A DNA stretch of 64,000 nt from assembly GCF_963691685.1 (NCBI RefSeq), contig NZ_OY829290.1:3100001-3164000 (forward strand), read 5' to 3'. The notes beneath the pieces are model-generated. The model worked only from the letters and a program-made list of their open reading frames with translations. It was not told the DNA's origin and made no database searches. The position numbers were made by a program, and so were the translations under genes. The stretch is from Thalassovita sp. (GTDB taxonomy: Bacteria > Pseudomonadota > Alphaproteobacteria > Rhodobacterales > Rhodobacteraceae). Of the stretch, positions 42,732 through 52,115 are shown piece by piece (position 1 is the stretch's first letter; each line of letters begins with the position of its first letter).

Positions 42732-44226
42732 CGCTGTCATCCTGTTGTGACGCGAGGATCTCACGCACCTTGGTCACCAGTTCAGTGCGGGCCACTTCAA
42801 ACTGGCTGGGGCGTTCTTTCCACTCTTCCAGGGTGGCGCTTTCGGCGATTTTGGCGCCAAGGATCAGGTCCTTTATCTGCACCACGCCTTTTTCCTTTTC
42901 ATCCCCACCTTCGATGATCGCGATGGGGGAATGGCGCTTGTCCGCATACTTCAGCTGATTGCCAAAGTTCTTGGGATTGCCCAGATAGACTTCCGCCCGG
43001 ATACCGGCCTGACGCAACTCAGCCACCATGGCCTGATAGTCGGCCATACGGGCCTTATCCATTACGGTCACAACCACCGGACCGGTGGGCGCGCCGCCCA
43101 TGCGGCCCTTTTCACGCAGCGCTGCCAACAGCCGGTCCACCCCGATCGAGAGGCCAACTGCCGGTACTTCCTGGCCGGTGAAACGTTTGACCAGACCGTC
43201 GTAACGACCGCCGCCCGCAACCGAACCGAACTGCCGCTTGCGACCCTTTTCGTCAAAGATTTCACAGGTCAGCTCAGCCTCAAACACCGGACCGGTGTAA
43301 TAACCCAGCCCGCGCACGATCGACGGATCAATCAGGATCCGATCATCACCGTAGCCCGCAGCGGCAAAAAGGGCGCCCATCTGTTCCAGCTCAGCGATCC
43401 CGTCCTGGCCAACCTTGCTGCCACCCACGGCGGCACGCAGGTTTTCCATTGTGCCGGCCACATCGTCAGCCTTGGAGGTCAGGAAGGCGATCACAGGATC
43501 GGCCTGTTCTTCGGCCAGACCAACACCATCGATATAGGCGCCGGAGGCATCCAGACGCCCCTTGCCCAGCAGCTGACGCACGCCTTCGGCGCCAACTTTG
43601 TCAAACTTGTCGATGGTGCGCAGCACGTCGTCACGTTTGGGATCCGCTTCGGCAAGGCCCATTGCCTCCAACACGCCATTGAGAACCTTGCGGTTGTTGA
43701 CCCGAACCAGATAGTCGCCACGTGGAATGCCCACGGCTTCCAGCGTGTCGGCCAGCATCATGCAGATCTCAGCATCAGCCGCCATCGAGTTGGTGCCAAC
43801 GGTATCGGCATCACACTGGTAGAACTGGCGATAGCGCCCCGGACCCGGCTTCTCATTGCGCCAGACAGGCCCCATTGCGTAGCGGCGATAGGGGTTCGGC
43901 AGGTCGTTGCGGTGCTGTGCATAAACCCGGGCCAAAGGCGCGGTCAGGTCATAACGCAGGGCCATCCAATCGCCCTTGTCGTTCTCGTCGGCTTCCTGCC
44001 AGGCGAACACACCTTCGTTCGGGCGATCCACGTCAGGCAGGAACTTGCCCAGCGCCTCAACGGTTTCCACGGCCGCAGATTCCAGCGCGTCAAAGCCATA
44101 ATGATGATAGACCCCGGCGATCTTCTGCAGCATCTCGCTGCGCTCGGTCACCTCGGTGCCGAAATAATCGCGGAAGCCCTTCGGCGTGACGGCCTTGGGG
44201 CGGGGGGCTTTCTTCTGCTTGGCCAT
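42724..44226 (-). CDS. hisS: Histidyl-tRNA synthetase
   Basis: This 500-residue class II synthetase charges tRNA-His. Motifs are KGFRDYFG at the N-terminus, motif 2 in RYAMGPVWRNEKPGPGRYRQ, the histidine-A region LGYYTGPVFEAEL, and motif 3 in VGLSIGVDRLLAALRE; a C-terminal anticodon-binding domain follows. ATG 44226 with AAGGAC upstream is chosen over the frame to 44310. It heads the hisS-hisZ-hisG operon. Confidence 0.95.
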   Translation of the reverse strand: MAKQKKAPRPKAVTPKGFRDYFGTEVTERSEMLQKIAGVYHHYGFDALESAAVETVEALGKFLPDVDRPNEGVFAWQEADENDKGDWMALRYDLTAPLARVYAQHRNDLPNPYRRYAMGPVWRNEKPGPGRYRQFYQCDADTVGTNSMAADAEICMMLADTLEAVGIPRGDYLVRVNNRKVLNGVLEAMGLAEADPKRDDVLRTIDKFDKVGAEGVRQLLGKGRLDASGAYIDGVGLAEEQADPVIAFLTSKADDVAGTMENLRAAVGGSKVGQDGIAELEQMGALFAAAGYGDDRILIDPSIVRGLGYYTGPVFEAELTCEIFDEKGRKRQFGSVAGGGRYDGLVKRFTGQEVPAVGLSIGVDRLLAALREKGRMGGAPTGPVVVTVMDKARMADYQAMVAELRQAGIRAEVYLGNPKNFGNQLKYADKRHSPIAIIEGGDEKEKGVVQIKDLILGAKIAESATLEEWKERPSQFEVARTELVTKVREILASQQDDSDA

Positions 44227-44355
44227 TGCTTTGTCCTTGCGGCTAATATCGCGCTCGCGTCTATCGGATGCCGCCCTTAGGGGCAAGCTTTGCAAGGGCA
44301 ATCCAGCCACTTTGCGCCGCGAAAGCGTTATTTTGGCCGGGGTGTTACAGTGCTG

Positions 44356-45327
44356 TTACGCCCCGGGCGCAACCGCCGCAGAAAACCGGGCCCGATAGGC
44401 CGAAGGCGCCAGTCCCGAGATGCGACGAAAATCACGGCGGAACGTCTCGGGCGAGCCAAAGCCGCAGGCCACGCCAATGTCATCCAACCGCAGATCGCTC
44501 CGCTCCAGCAGGTCCGATGCCCGCGCCACCCGGGCGCGCCGCAGCCAGGCCTTTGGCGTCTCACCAGTTGCCTCCTCCATACGGCGCGCCAGGGTCCGCT
44601 GCGACATGCCCGCCGCAGAGGCCATGCGGGACAGCGGCCAGTCCTCATCCAGCGCGGCCCTTATCTGATCCAGCAAGGGGGCAATCCCACCGGTGCGGGC
44701 CATGGGTTCCGGCATCGGCACAAACTGGCGTTGCCCGCCATCCCGCCGCGCTGGCAGGCACAGGCGTTTGGCCACCTGATTTGCCCGTTCCGCGCCGTAG
44801 TCCTGACGGATGATATGCAGCCCCATATCCAACCCGGCGGCAGATCCGGCAGAGGTCAGGATCGTGCCATCCTCCACAAACAAAACATCAGGATCCACTG
44901 TGACATCCGGGAACCGTTCCGCCAGAATATCCGCATAACGCCAATGGGTTGTGGCGCGCCGCCCGGACAGCAGGCCAATCTGTGCCAGCACAAACACCCC
45001 TGAACAAATCGTCGCCAACCGGGCGCCGCGTGCATGCGCTGCACGCAGCGCATCGCGCAACGGTGCGGGCACCGGTTCTGCCGCACCGCGCCAGCCGGGC
45101 AACAGGATCAGGTCCGCCGTTTCCAGCCGTTCCACCCCCCCATCTGTGGCGATCTGAATGCCCCCTGTTGCCCGCATCGGCCCGCCGTCGGCGGCGATCA
45201 CCTCGGTCCGATACCAGCTGGAAAATTCAGGACGCGGCAGGCTGAACAGCTCCACCGCGATGCCAAACTCAAAGGTGCACAGCCCGTCATAGGCCACGAT
45301 GCACACATGGGGGGATTTCTGCATCAT
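44356..45327 (-). CDS. ftrA: FtrA-like AraC-family regulator with DJ-1/PfpI domain
   Basis: This 323-residue regulator has an N-terminal class I glutamine-amidotransferase-like domain (CIVAYDGLCTFEFGIAVELF, LLPGWRG, LATICSGVFVLAQIGLLSGRRATTHW) and a C-terminal AraC double helix-turn-helix (LSRMASAAGMSQRTLARRMEE, VACGFGSPETFRRDFRR). This is the layout of FtrA/GlxA. It is divergent from a rhodanese gene 118 bases away, a pairing often seen for FtrA, so it probably controls that gene. The effector is unknown. Confidence 0.88.
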   Translation of the reverse strand: MMQKSPHVCIVAYDGLCTFEFGIAVELFSLPRPEFSSWYRTEVIAADGGPMRATGGIQIATDGGVERLETADLILLPGWRGAAEPVPAPLRDALRAAHARGARLATICSGVFVLAQIGLLSGRRATTHWRYADILAERFPDVTVDPDVLFVEDGTILTSAGSAAGLDMGLHIIRQDYGAERANQVAKRLCLPARRDGGQRQFVPMPEPMARTGGIAPLLDQIRAALDEDWPLSRMASAAGMSQRTLARRMEEATGETPKAWLRRARVARASDLLERSDLRLDDIGVACGFGSPETFRRDFRRISGLAPSAYRARFSAAVAPGA

Positions 45328-45445
45328 TGGGACTCTTTGGCAAATATTGACCGCATGTAGTCATTTTTGCCCACCACACATTGGCGGCGCAAGGGGCATT
45401 TTGGCGGGGTCACCCCGGTTCACACAGATCAGAAGGAAACAGATC

Positions 45446-45874
45446 ATGCCAAGCCCCGTCGCTGCCGTTGCCGCCGCCCCCTCCCACATCGCGCTGGCCC
45501 ATTTTGAGGCCCGCCTGAGTTTTGAAGCCGATTGCTGGGACACGCACGCGGCGCTCGCCAAAGGCGCCACGGATTTTGTGCTGCTCGATGTGCGCAGCCC
45601 GGACCTCTATGCCGCGGGCCATGTGCCCGGCGCCATCAACCTGCCGCATGGCAAAATCACCGCCCGCAAGATGGCGGAATGGCCAGCTGGCACCCTGTTC
45701 GTCACCTATTGCGCCGGCCCGCATTGCAACGGCGCCAACAAGGCCGCCGTGCGTCTGGCCCGTCTGGGCCTGCCGGTGAAGGAAATGATCGGCGGCGTCA
45801 CCGGCTGGTTGGATGAAGGCTTCACCCTCGCCCCGGGCACCGAACCCGGCGATGTGCGGGGCATCGAAGGCTAG
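45446..45874 (+). CDS. Rhodanese-domain sulfurtransferase
   Basis: This 142-residue single-domain rhodanese transfers sulfane sulfur through a persulfide on Cys89 in YCAGPHCNGANK. Other family features are LLDVRSPDLYAAGHVPGAINLPHG and MIGGVTGWLDEG. It has no signal peptide. ATG 45446 with AGAAGGA upstream is preferred over the frame to 45299. The active loop is atypical with a second cysteine (Cys94), which may modulate redox state. Divergent from the FtrA-like regulator. Confidence 0.9.
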   Translation: MPSPVAAVAAAPSHIALAHFEARLSFEADCWDTHAALAKGATDFVLLDVRSPDLYAAGHVPGAINLPHGKITARKMAEWPAGTLFVTYCAGPHCNGANKAAVRLARLGLPVKEMIGGVTGWLDEGFTLAPGTEPGDVRGIEG

Positions 45875-45945
45875 GCGCGCACTGGCGGGGATTTCAAATC
45901 CCCGCCCGCCATGCTATGCGCGCCCATCCAATGATGAGGTCCGCC

Positions 45946-46140
45946 ATGCAGGAAATGGAAGAACAGCTTGCCCACCTGAACCGCACGGTTGAGGATCTCT
46001 CAGATGTGGTGGCCGCGCAGGCCAAGGAAATCGATCTGCTGACCCGGCGCGTGGCCCTACTGATGCAGCGTGAGGCCGAACGCGAGGCAGACGGTGGCAG
46101 CCATATCTATGGCGGCCCGGAAACGCCGCCGCATTACTGA
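45946..46140 (+). CDS. slyX: SlyX family protein
   Basis: This 64-residue coiled-coil protein is of the SlyX family: EEQLAHLNRTVEDLSDVVAAQ, then EIDLLTRRVALLMQRE, and the characteristic C-terminal PETPPHY. Function is not established. ATG 45946 with GAGG upstream is preferred over the ATG at 45916. It converges on the lipoprotein gene nine bases away. Confidence 0.92.
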   Translation: MQEMEEQLAHLNRTVEDLSDVVAAQAKEIDLLTRRVALLMQREAEREADGGSHIYGGPETPPHY

Positions 46141-46149
46141 TCCCGCTGA

Positions 46150-47400
46150 TCAGCTGTCGCCGGATTTACGGTCACTGGCCATCAACTGGCCGTCATGCAG
46201 CAAAAGATTGGCCCAATCCTGCGCGCTGACCTCAGTGCTATAAAGGCTGAGGAACACGGTGTTGGGCGTCAGCAGAGGCAGCTTATCGCCACAGGGTTTC
46301 TTGGCCCCTACCTTACAGATGCTGCGCTTAACCTTTTCGTAAGCTTTATCCGTATCGCTATAGGGATGCAGATCGGCAGGCAGGCCGTAGCGGATCTGTT
46401 CGTGCATCTCGACCGAACCGAACACCACCACCGTTGCCCGTACCTGCCGCAGACAGCCATCCGCGAAACCTTTGATGTAAAAGGCGCGCGCCTCCTCAGA
46501 TCCGGGGGCGCTGTCATAAAGCCAATAGACCGGTTTCTTTTCCGGATATTGCGCGACCAGCTTGCCGATCTTTTTCTTTGGATAGTCACACAAGGGTGCC
46601 GCGCTGCCGAAACCCACTCGGGTGCCAAAAGCAATGCCTTTGGGCGCAGGCGCGTCTTTGGGTTTGCTGCGGAACAGGCTGAAAAGGCCCGGTGCGTTCT
46701 TTTCGGTCGCCGGACCTGTCGGCGTCAGGCTGGCGGTCTGCACCGTCGCCTCAGGTGCCTCATCCGCTTTGACGTCTTTCACCTCTGGCAGGGTGTCCAG
46801 ATCCGGCTTGTCCTCCAGCGGCGCGTCTTTCTGACGGCGCAGCCAGGACAACACGCCCTTGGTTTCAGTGTCGGAGGTCTCTTCCGCTTTGACCTGAACC
46901 GGTGCCGCCGGATCGGTCAGATCGGTCACCACCGCAGGTGTTTCCAGCGCCGCGACCTCAACAGCTTCCTGCTCCACCGGCTTGCGTTTCAGGAAGCCAA
47001 ACAATGACTTACGCGGCTCGGCCTCTACTGCTGCGGTGTCTTCTGTGGTTGCCTCGACAGGGGTTTCAACGTCCGCCACATCCGTCACCGGCGCCTCGTC
47101 CGGTTTTGATGTCGGTTTCGGTTTCAAGAAACCAAACAGGGGTTTGCGTTTTGGCTCAGGCGCCGCCGGCTCTGCGCTATCGCCGGCGCTTTCACGGGCG
47201 ATCAGCCCCGCCAGCAGCGGGTTTTCGCCCTCCAGCTCCGCCGCATCCGGCAGCGCGGCAACGCCATTGCCCGACGCTTCGGAGATTGGCATATCAGAGA
47301 GCCGCTCAACCCCGTCGAGCGGGCTGAAACACGCCGCCAAAGACAGGCTCAGCACAGAGGCTGACGTTGCCCGCAGGCAGGTCTGAAAGCGCTTCGGCAT
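46150..47400 (-). CDS. Repeat-bearing lipoprotein of unknown function
   Basis: This 416-residue predicted lipoprotein has a lipobox SLAAC (Cys24). The middle part (about 84-250) carries four short basic-aromatic repeats: KRKPLFGFLKPKP at 84-96, RKSLFGFLKRKP at 130-141, GVLSWLRRQK at 182-191 and GLFSLFRSKPK at 238-248, separated by acidic, Thr/Ala/Pro-rich linkers. The last 160 residues form a compact domain (FGTRVGFGSAAPLCDYPKK, YWLYDSAPGSEEARAFYIKGF, CLRQVRATVVVFGSVEMHEQ). No known family recognised. It lies between slyX and dnaE, each on its own. Confidence 0.8.
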   Translation of the reverse strand: MPKRFQTCLRATSASVLSLSLAACFSPLDGVERLSDMPISEASGNGVAALPDAAELEGENPLLAGLIARESAGDSAEPAAPEPKRKPLFGFLKPKPTSKPDEAPVTDVADVETPVEATTEDTAAVEAEPRKSLFGFLKRKPVEQEAVEVAALETPAVVTDLTDPAAPVQVKAEETSDTETKGVLSWLRRQKDAPLEDKPDLDTLPEVKDVKADEAPEATVQTASLTPTGPATEKNAPGLFSLFRSKPKDAPAPKGIAFGTRVGFGSAAPLCDYPKKKIGKLVAQYPEKKPVYWLYDSAPGSEEARAFYIKGFADGCLRQVRATVVVFGSVEMHEQIRYGLPADLHPYSDTDKAYEKVKRSICKVGAKKPCGDKLPLLTPNTVFLSLYSTEVSAQDWANLLLHDGQLMASDRKSGDS

Positions 47401-47510
47401 AGGCTGGTCTGTCCCCGTCCCTTTGATCCCCGCGCAACCCTACACCAGCGATTCGCACGAATCAAATGTTGCGAATCACAGGTGATTTTTGGGGTCCGCG
47501 GCGCGGGGCC

Positions 47511-50500
47511 TCAAATTTCTTCGACTTCCAGCACGCCATTGATCGATTTGATCGCGCCTTTGATCTGCGGGTTCACCGGGAATTCCTGTTCTGTGTCGAT
47601 GTCCACCTCACCCGGCAACTCCGGGTTCATCAGGCAGAACCGCACCGGCCCCCGCCCTGCCCCGCGCGCGCTTTCTTTTGCGCCTTCGAGGATCGAGGCG
47701 ACCGAGGGGATCGCCACGGCATCGTCGACAAAGATCCTGAGCCCCATGTTGCCCGCATCGGCGACGAAGTTGTCCAGGTTCATGACGGAACGGCCCATCG
47801 GGTCAAACTGACCTTCGTTAAACCGCGCCTCAAGCGTCATGACCACATGGTTGGTCTGATCAAACACCGCCCGCACCTTGTCAAAGTCTTCGGGGAACAT
47901 CACCATGCCCGCGACCTGCCCGGTTGGGTCAGAAATATTCATTCGGAAGAACCGGGTGCCGCGGCCGGATTTTCGCTCCTGCAGGCCCGACACCAGCACG
48001 CCCACACGCGCCACGGCAGCGCCTTCTGCTTCGGCCTTGAGTTTCAGCCCCTCAAGCGTCAGCAGTTTTTTCCGTTTCAACGCAGGCAGATAGTCATCCA
48101 GCGGGTGACCGGTCAGGTAGAAGCCAACGGCCTTATGTTCCTCGGCCAGACGATCCGCGGCGGGCCAGTCAGCCACTTTGGACAGGCGCGGTTCCGGCAG
48201 ATCCTCCCCCGCTTCACCAAAGAGCGACACCTGATTGGATTCCCGCTGTTCGTGGATCGCTGCCGAGTAGCTGACCAGACCTTCGAGGCTGTCAAACACC
48301 CGGCGACGGTTGGGATCGATGTTGTCAAAGGCCCCGGCGCGCGCCAGCATTTCCAGCGGCCGCTTGCCGACCCGTTTCAGATCCACGCGACGGGCAAAAT
48401 CGAAGAGGGTCACAAAAGGTTTGTCGCGCTGATCTGTGTTGAGGCGCGCGTCAGAAATCAGCTTCACCGCTTCGATCCCGACGTTTTTCAGCGCGCCCAT
48501 ACCGTAGATCAACTCGCCCTCAACCACGTCGAATGTCGGCAGTGAGCGGTTGACGCAGGGCGGCACAATGGTGATCTCAAGCCCGCGACGCACCTCTTCT
48601 GCGTAGATTTCCAGCTTGTCGGTCAGGTGGATATCGCAGTTCATGACGCCCGCCATGAATTCCGCCGGGTGGTTCGCCTTCAGCCAGCCGGTCTGATAGC
48701 TGACCACCGCATAGGCCGCAGCGTGTGATTTGTTGAAGCCGTAGTTCGCGAATTTCTCCAGCAAGTCAAAGACTTCGCTGGCTTTCTTCTTCGGCACACC
48801 GTTTTCAGCGGCGCCTTTTTCGAACTTCGGACGCTCCGCGTCCATCGCCTCTTTGATCTTTTTACCCATCGCCCGGCGCAGCAGGTCCGCGCCGCCCAGG
48901 CTGTAGCCCGCCATGACCTGGGCGATCTGCATCACCTGTTCCTGGTAAACAATGATGCCCTGGGTTTCCTCAAGGATATGGTCGATCAGCGGATGCACCG
49001 ATTCCAGATCCTGCTGGCCATTCTTCACCTTGCAATAGGTGGGAATGTTTTCCATCGGGCCTGGACGATAAAGCGCCACAAGCGCAACGATGTCTTCGAT
49101 ACAGTTCGGCTTCATCTGCTGCAGCGCGCTCATCATGCCGCCGGATTCCACCTGGAACACCGCCACGGTTTTGGCGCTGGAGTAGAGTTTGTAGGTCGCC
49201 TCATCATCCAGAGGGATATGGCCGATATCGTCCACTGCCCCCTCTTTGGGTTCATAAAGCTCAGTCCCATCCGGGCCGATATGCAGGTGGCGGCCGTTTT
49301 TCTTGATCAGATCCACCGCGTTTTGAATGACAGTCAGGGTCTTCAGACCCAGAAAGTCAAACTTCACCAGACCGGCCTGTTCCACCCATTTCATGTTGAA
49401 CTGGGTTGCCGGCATGTCCGAGCGCGGATCCTGATAAAGCGGCACCAGACGGTCCAGAGGGCGATCCCCGATCACCACACCCGCCGCGTGGGTCGAGGCG
49501 TTTCTGAGCAGCCCCTCAACCTGCATGCCGTAGTTCAAGAGGCGGTCCACAACCTCTTCGTTGCGGGCCTCCTCGCGCAGGCGCGGTTCCTCTTTCAGAC
49601 TGTCGACAATCGACATTGGCTTCACCCCTTCAACGGGGATCAGCTTGGACAGGCGATCGACCTGCCCATAGGGCATTTGCAGCACCCGGCCGATATCGCG
49701 CACGGCAGCCTTGGACAGCAGCGCACCAAAGGTGATGATCTGACCAACCTTGTCACGGCCGTATTTTTCCTGAACGTATTTGATCACCTCCTCACGCCGG
49801 TCCATGCAGAAATCGATATCGAAGTCCGGCATGGATACACGTTCGGGGTTAAGAAAACGTTCAAACAGCAGGCTGTAGCGCAGCGGGTCCAAATCGGTGA
49901 TGGTCAGCGCATAAGCCACCAGCGAACCCGCGCCCGAACCACGGCCCGGCCCCACCGGAATGCCATGGTCCTTGCCCCATTGGATGAAGTCGGCAACGAT
50001 CAGGAAGTAGCCGGGGAAGCCCATGCCCTCAATGATGCCCAGTTCGAAATCCAGACGTTCCTGATATTCCTCGAGGGTTGCGGCATGCGGGATCACCTTC
50101 AGACGCGCCTGCAACCCTTCGTTCGCTTGGCGGCGCAGTTCGGCCACCTCATCATCTGCAAATTTCGGCAGGATCGGATCACGCCGATAGGTGCCAAAGG
50201 CGCAACGCCGGGCGATTTCAACTGTGTTTTCAATCGCTTCTGGCAGATCCGCAAACAGCGTGATCATCTCTTCCTGCGATTTGAAATAATGCTGCGGGGT
50301 CAGGCGACGGCGCGGTTCGGCCTGATCGACATAGGTGCCTTCCGAAATACAGATCAGCGCATCATGCGCCTCATACATGTCTGTTTTCGGGAAGTAGACA
50401 TCGTTGGTGGCCACCAACGGCAGGCCCATATCATAGGCCATTTCCACGAAGTGACGTTCGCAAAGGCGCTCCTCAGCCGGCAGGCCGTCTTCGCCGGGGT

Positions 50501-51032
50501 GGCGCTGCAATTCTACATAAAGCCGCTGCGGATAGATCGACGCCAGCTGGCGCAACAGCGCCTCGGCACGGTCCCGGAACCCCTGCTGCAACAACTGGCC
50601 CAGCGGGCCACCAGCGGCCCCGGTCAGGCAGATCAACCCTTCGGAGAACTCCTCCAATTCCTCGATTGAGACCTGCGGGATCTGCCCACCATTATCTACA
50701 TAAAGGCAGGACGACAGACGCATCAGGTTTTCATATCCAGCCTCGGTCTGCGACAGCAAAACAATCGGCGCAGGCGCAATCGGGGCCTCACCCGGGGCTG
50801 CTTTGGCATAGGTCACATCGACCTGACATCCAACGATAGGCTGCACCCCAGCCCCTTGGGCAGAGACCGAAAATTCCAACGCGGCAAACAGCGAATTGGT
50901 GTCGGTCACCGCAACGGCCGGCATGCCCATATCGGCGCAGAGCCCGGGCAGTTTTTTCAGCCGCACCGCCCCTTCCAGGAGCGAATATTCGGTGTGGGTT
51001 CTCAGGTGAATGAATCGAGGCGCGTCAGTCAT
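47511..51032 (-). CDS. dnaE: DNA polymerase III alpha subunit
   Basis: This 1173-residue replicative polymerase has an N-terminal PHP domain (FIHLRTHTEYSLLEGAV), a polymerase palm with catalytic aspartates in MPDFDIDFCMDRREEVI, GPGRGSGAGSLVAYAL, the fingers region with KFDFLGLKTLT and NKSHAAAYAVVSYQTGWLK, a helix-hairpin-helix and an OB fold (RVGVLVSGLQERKSGRG). Lengths and motif order match DnaE1. The start at 51032 is the family-typical one, but the Shine-Dalgarno is weak; 51041 is possible. Confidence 0.96.
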   Translation of the reverse strand: MTDAPRFIHLRTHTEYSLLEGAVRLKKLPGLCADMGMPAVAVTDTNSLFAALEFSVSAQGAGVQPIVGCQVDVTYAKAAPGEAPIAPAPIVLLSQTEAGYENLMRLSSCLYVDNGGQIPQVSIEELEEFSEGLICLTGAAGGPLGQLLQQGFRDRAEALLRQLASIYPQRLYVELQRHPGEDGLPAEERLCERHFVEMAYDMGLPLVATNDVYFPKTDMYEAHDALICISEGTYVDQAEPRRRLTPQHYFKSQEEMITLFADLPEAIENTVEIARRCAFGTYRRDPILPKFADDEVAELRRQANEGLQARLKVIPHAATLEEYQERLDFELGIIEGMGFPGYFLIVADFIQWGKDHGIPVGPGRGSGAGSLVAYALTITDLDPLRYSLLFERFLNPERVSMPDFDIDFCMDRREEVIKYVQEKYGRDKVGQIITFGALLSKAAVRDIGRVLQMPYGQVDRLSKLIPVEGVKPMSIVDSLKEEPRLREEARNEEVVDRLLNYGMQVEGLLRNASTHAAGVVIGDRPLDRLVPLYQDPRSDMPATQFNMKWVEQAGLVKFDFLGLKTLTVIQNAVDLIKKNGRHLHIGPDGTELYEPKEGAVDDIGHIPLDDEATYKLYSSAKTVAVFQVESGGMMSALQQMKPNCIEDIVALVALYRPGPMENIPTYCKVKNGQQDLESVHPLIDHILEETQGIIVYQEQVMQIAQVMAGYSLGGADLLRRAMGKKIKEAMDAERPKFEKGAAENGVPKKKASEVFDLLEKFANYGFNKSHAAAYAVVSYQTGWLKANHPAEFMAGVMNCDIHLTDKLEIYAEEVRRGLEITIVPPCVNRSLPTFDVVEGELIYGMGALKNVGIEAVKLISDARLNTDQRDKPFVTLFDFARRVDLKRVGKRPLEMLARAGAFDNIDPNRRRVFDSLEGLVSYSAAIHEQRESNQVSLFGEAGEDLPEPRLSKVADWPAADRLAEEHKAVGFYLTGHPLDDYLPALKRKKLLTLEGLKLKAEAEGAAVARVGVLVSGLQERKSGRGTRFFRMNISDPTGQVAGMVMFPEDFDKVRAVFDQTNHVVMTLEARFNEGQFDPMGRSVMNLDNFVADAGNMGLRIFVDDAVAIPSVASILEGAKESARGAGRGPVRFCLMNPELPGEVDIDTEQEFPVNPQIKGAIKSINGVLEVEEI

Positions 51033-51139
51033 GCAGACCATTCTATGCCACACCTCCAGAGGGGAAAAGTGGCGAATGGGTGCCACAGCACGCTTCTTGC
51101 GTTATTCTGGGGCTAACCGATTGTTCTGAAAGGAGACGC

Positions 51140-51613
51140 ATGCATCTTCCTTACGACCCCAAGACCGATCTGGAAATTGACCGCGTGATCATGGCCGCGC
51201 CCTCGACGATCTGGCGCTGTTGGACGGAACCGGAGCTGCTGAAACAATGGTTCTGCCCCAAGCCTGTTGAGATGGAAGAGGTCCGGCTGGACCCGCGTCC
51301 GGGCGGGGCGTTTTATGCCAGGATGAGAACCCCGTCAGGCAAGACGGTTGAGACCGATGGTTGCATCCTTGTGTTCAAACCCGACAATATGTTGGTCTTC
51401 ACCGATGCGCTGGCGCCCGGATTTCACCCCCGAAAACGCAGTTTTTTGACCACCGTTGTGCTGCTCAGCCCCGAAGTGCTGGGCACGCGCTACATCATCC
51501 GCGCGCTGCATGCGGATGAAGAAAGCAACAAAGCCCATGAAAACATGGGATTTCATCAGGGTTGGGGCCAGTCCACAGACCAGTTGGAAGACCTGGCAAA
51601 GTCGCTGCGTTAG
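51140..51613 (+). CDS. SRPBCC/AHSA1-family protein
   Basis: This 157-residue protein of the activator-of-Hsp90-homologue (AHSA1/CalC) branch of the START-like fold has EIDRVIMAAPSTIWRCWTEPELLKQWFCP, then DPRPGGAFYARM, and a C-terminal GFHQGWGQSTDQLEDLAKSL. These bind hydrophobic ligands or act in polyketide and stress biology; no specific substrate is inferred. ATG 51140 has AAAGGAG upstream. Divergent from dnaE. Confidence 0.9.
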   Translation: MHLPYDPKTDLEIDRVIMAAPSTIWRCWTEPELLKQWFCPKPVEMEEVRLDPRPGGAFYARMRTPSGKTVETDGCILVFKPDNMLVFTDALAPGFHPRKRSFLTTVVLLSPEVLGTRYIIRALHADEESNKAHENMGFHQGWGQSTDQLEDLAKSLR

Positions 51614-51991
51614 CCCCGGATGTGAGCGCCAACAACTACAATTATTGCGCCCAAAATTTGTGCACAGCAACATTCTTAGCCGCAGTGCAGCGATGAATTT
51701 TCTTGAATTCGCGTTGGAATCTCGCTCTGCTAATCGAGCAAGCAAGGACGCCCGCACGTTTTCTACGCCGCATCGAAGACGCGCCTCTGGGGATGGACAC
51801 TTGGTAAGGCGGCAGGTTTTAGCATATGACTGTTCCCTTTCTTCGGACCGGAGAGAGCGAGGAACTGCGCGGCGCGGCCCTGCATTTGCAGCGGCACGTC
51901 TACCTGCCACGGATCGCATGTTTCGCGCATTCTCTGCCCTATTCCGCCCCACTCCGTTCTGTGACGCGGCAACACAGGCCTGCATTTCGCA

Positions 51992-52023
51992 CAAAAAAAC
52001 CGCAAAAGACCGGTCTCAACCGG
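51992..52023 (-). terminator. Terminator-like hairpin on the minus strand
   Basis: On the minus strand CCGGT pairs with ACCGG around the loop TGAG (52019-52023 with 52010-52014), followed by TTTT (from 52007) and a seven-T run (51998-51992). No minus-strand gene ends nearby, so a small or antisense transcript would be needed to explain it. Confidence 0.4.
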
Positions 52024-52038
52024 CCTGACGCTGCGCCT

Positions 52039-52064
52039 TGGGCCATTGCTGTTTGCATGGCCCA
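52039..52064. promoter_or_regulatory. Inverted repeat upstream of BMP transporter operon
   Basis: TGGGCCAT (52039-52046) and ATGGCCCA (52057-52064) form a perfect eight-base inverted repeat with a ten-base spacer, 52 bases before the ATP-binding gene. It could be a repressor site or a leader hairpin. I see no purine-riboswitch architecture around it. Confidence 0.4.
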
Positions 52065-52115
52065 GACGCTAGTAAGTGCAAAAGCGGAACCGATCCAACG
52101 AAAGGAAGACTTCGC

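Larger units (their letters stand above)
51614..52115. other. 502-base region without a gene, before BMP transporter operon
   Basis: No frame here has a ribosome-binding site, family motif or normal composition. The segment contains a terminator-like hairpin on the minus strand (51992-52023) and a further inverted repeat (52039-52064). It probably holds the promoter and leader of the ABC operon and may include gene remnants, but I recognise none. Confidence 0.5.

Noticed and set aside
42931..44280. 449-codon plus-strand frame
   Set aside because: Antisense to hisS; no start signal and no recognisable protein features.
48978..50669. 563-codon plus-strand frame
   Set aside because: It lies wholly within dnaE on the opposite strand and has shadow-type composition.
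52039..52115. Purine riboswitch before the nucleoside-type importer
   Set aside because: There is an inverted repeat, but not the three-way junction and conserved loop sequences of purine riboswitches.
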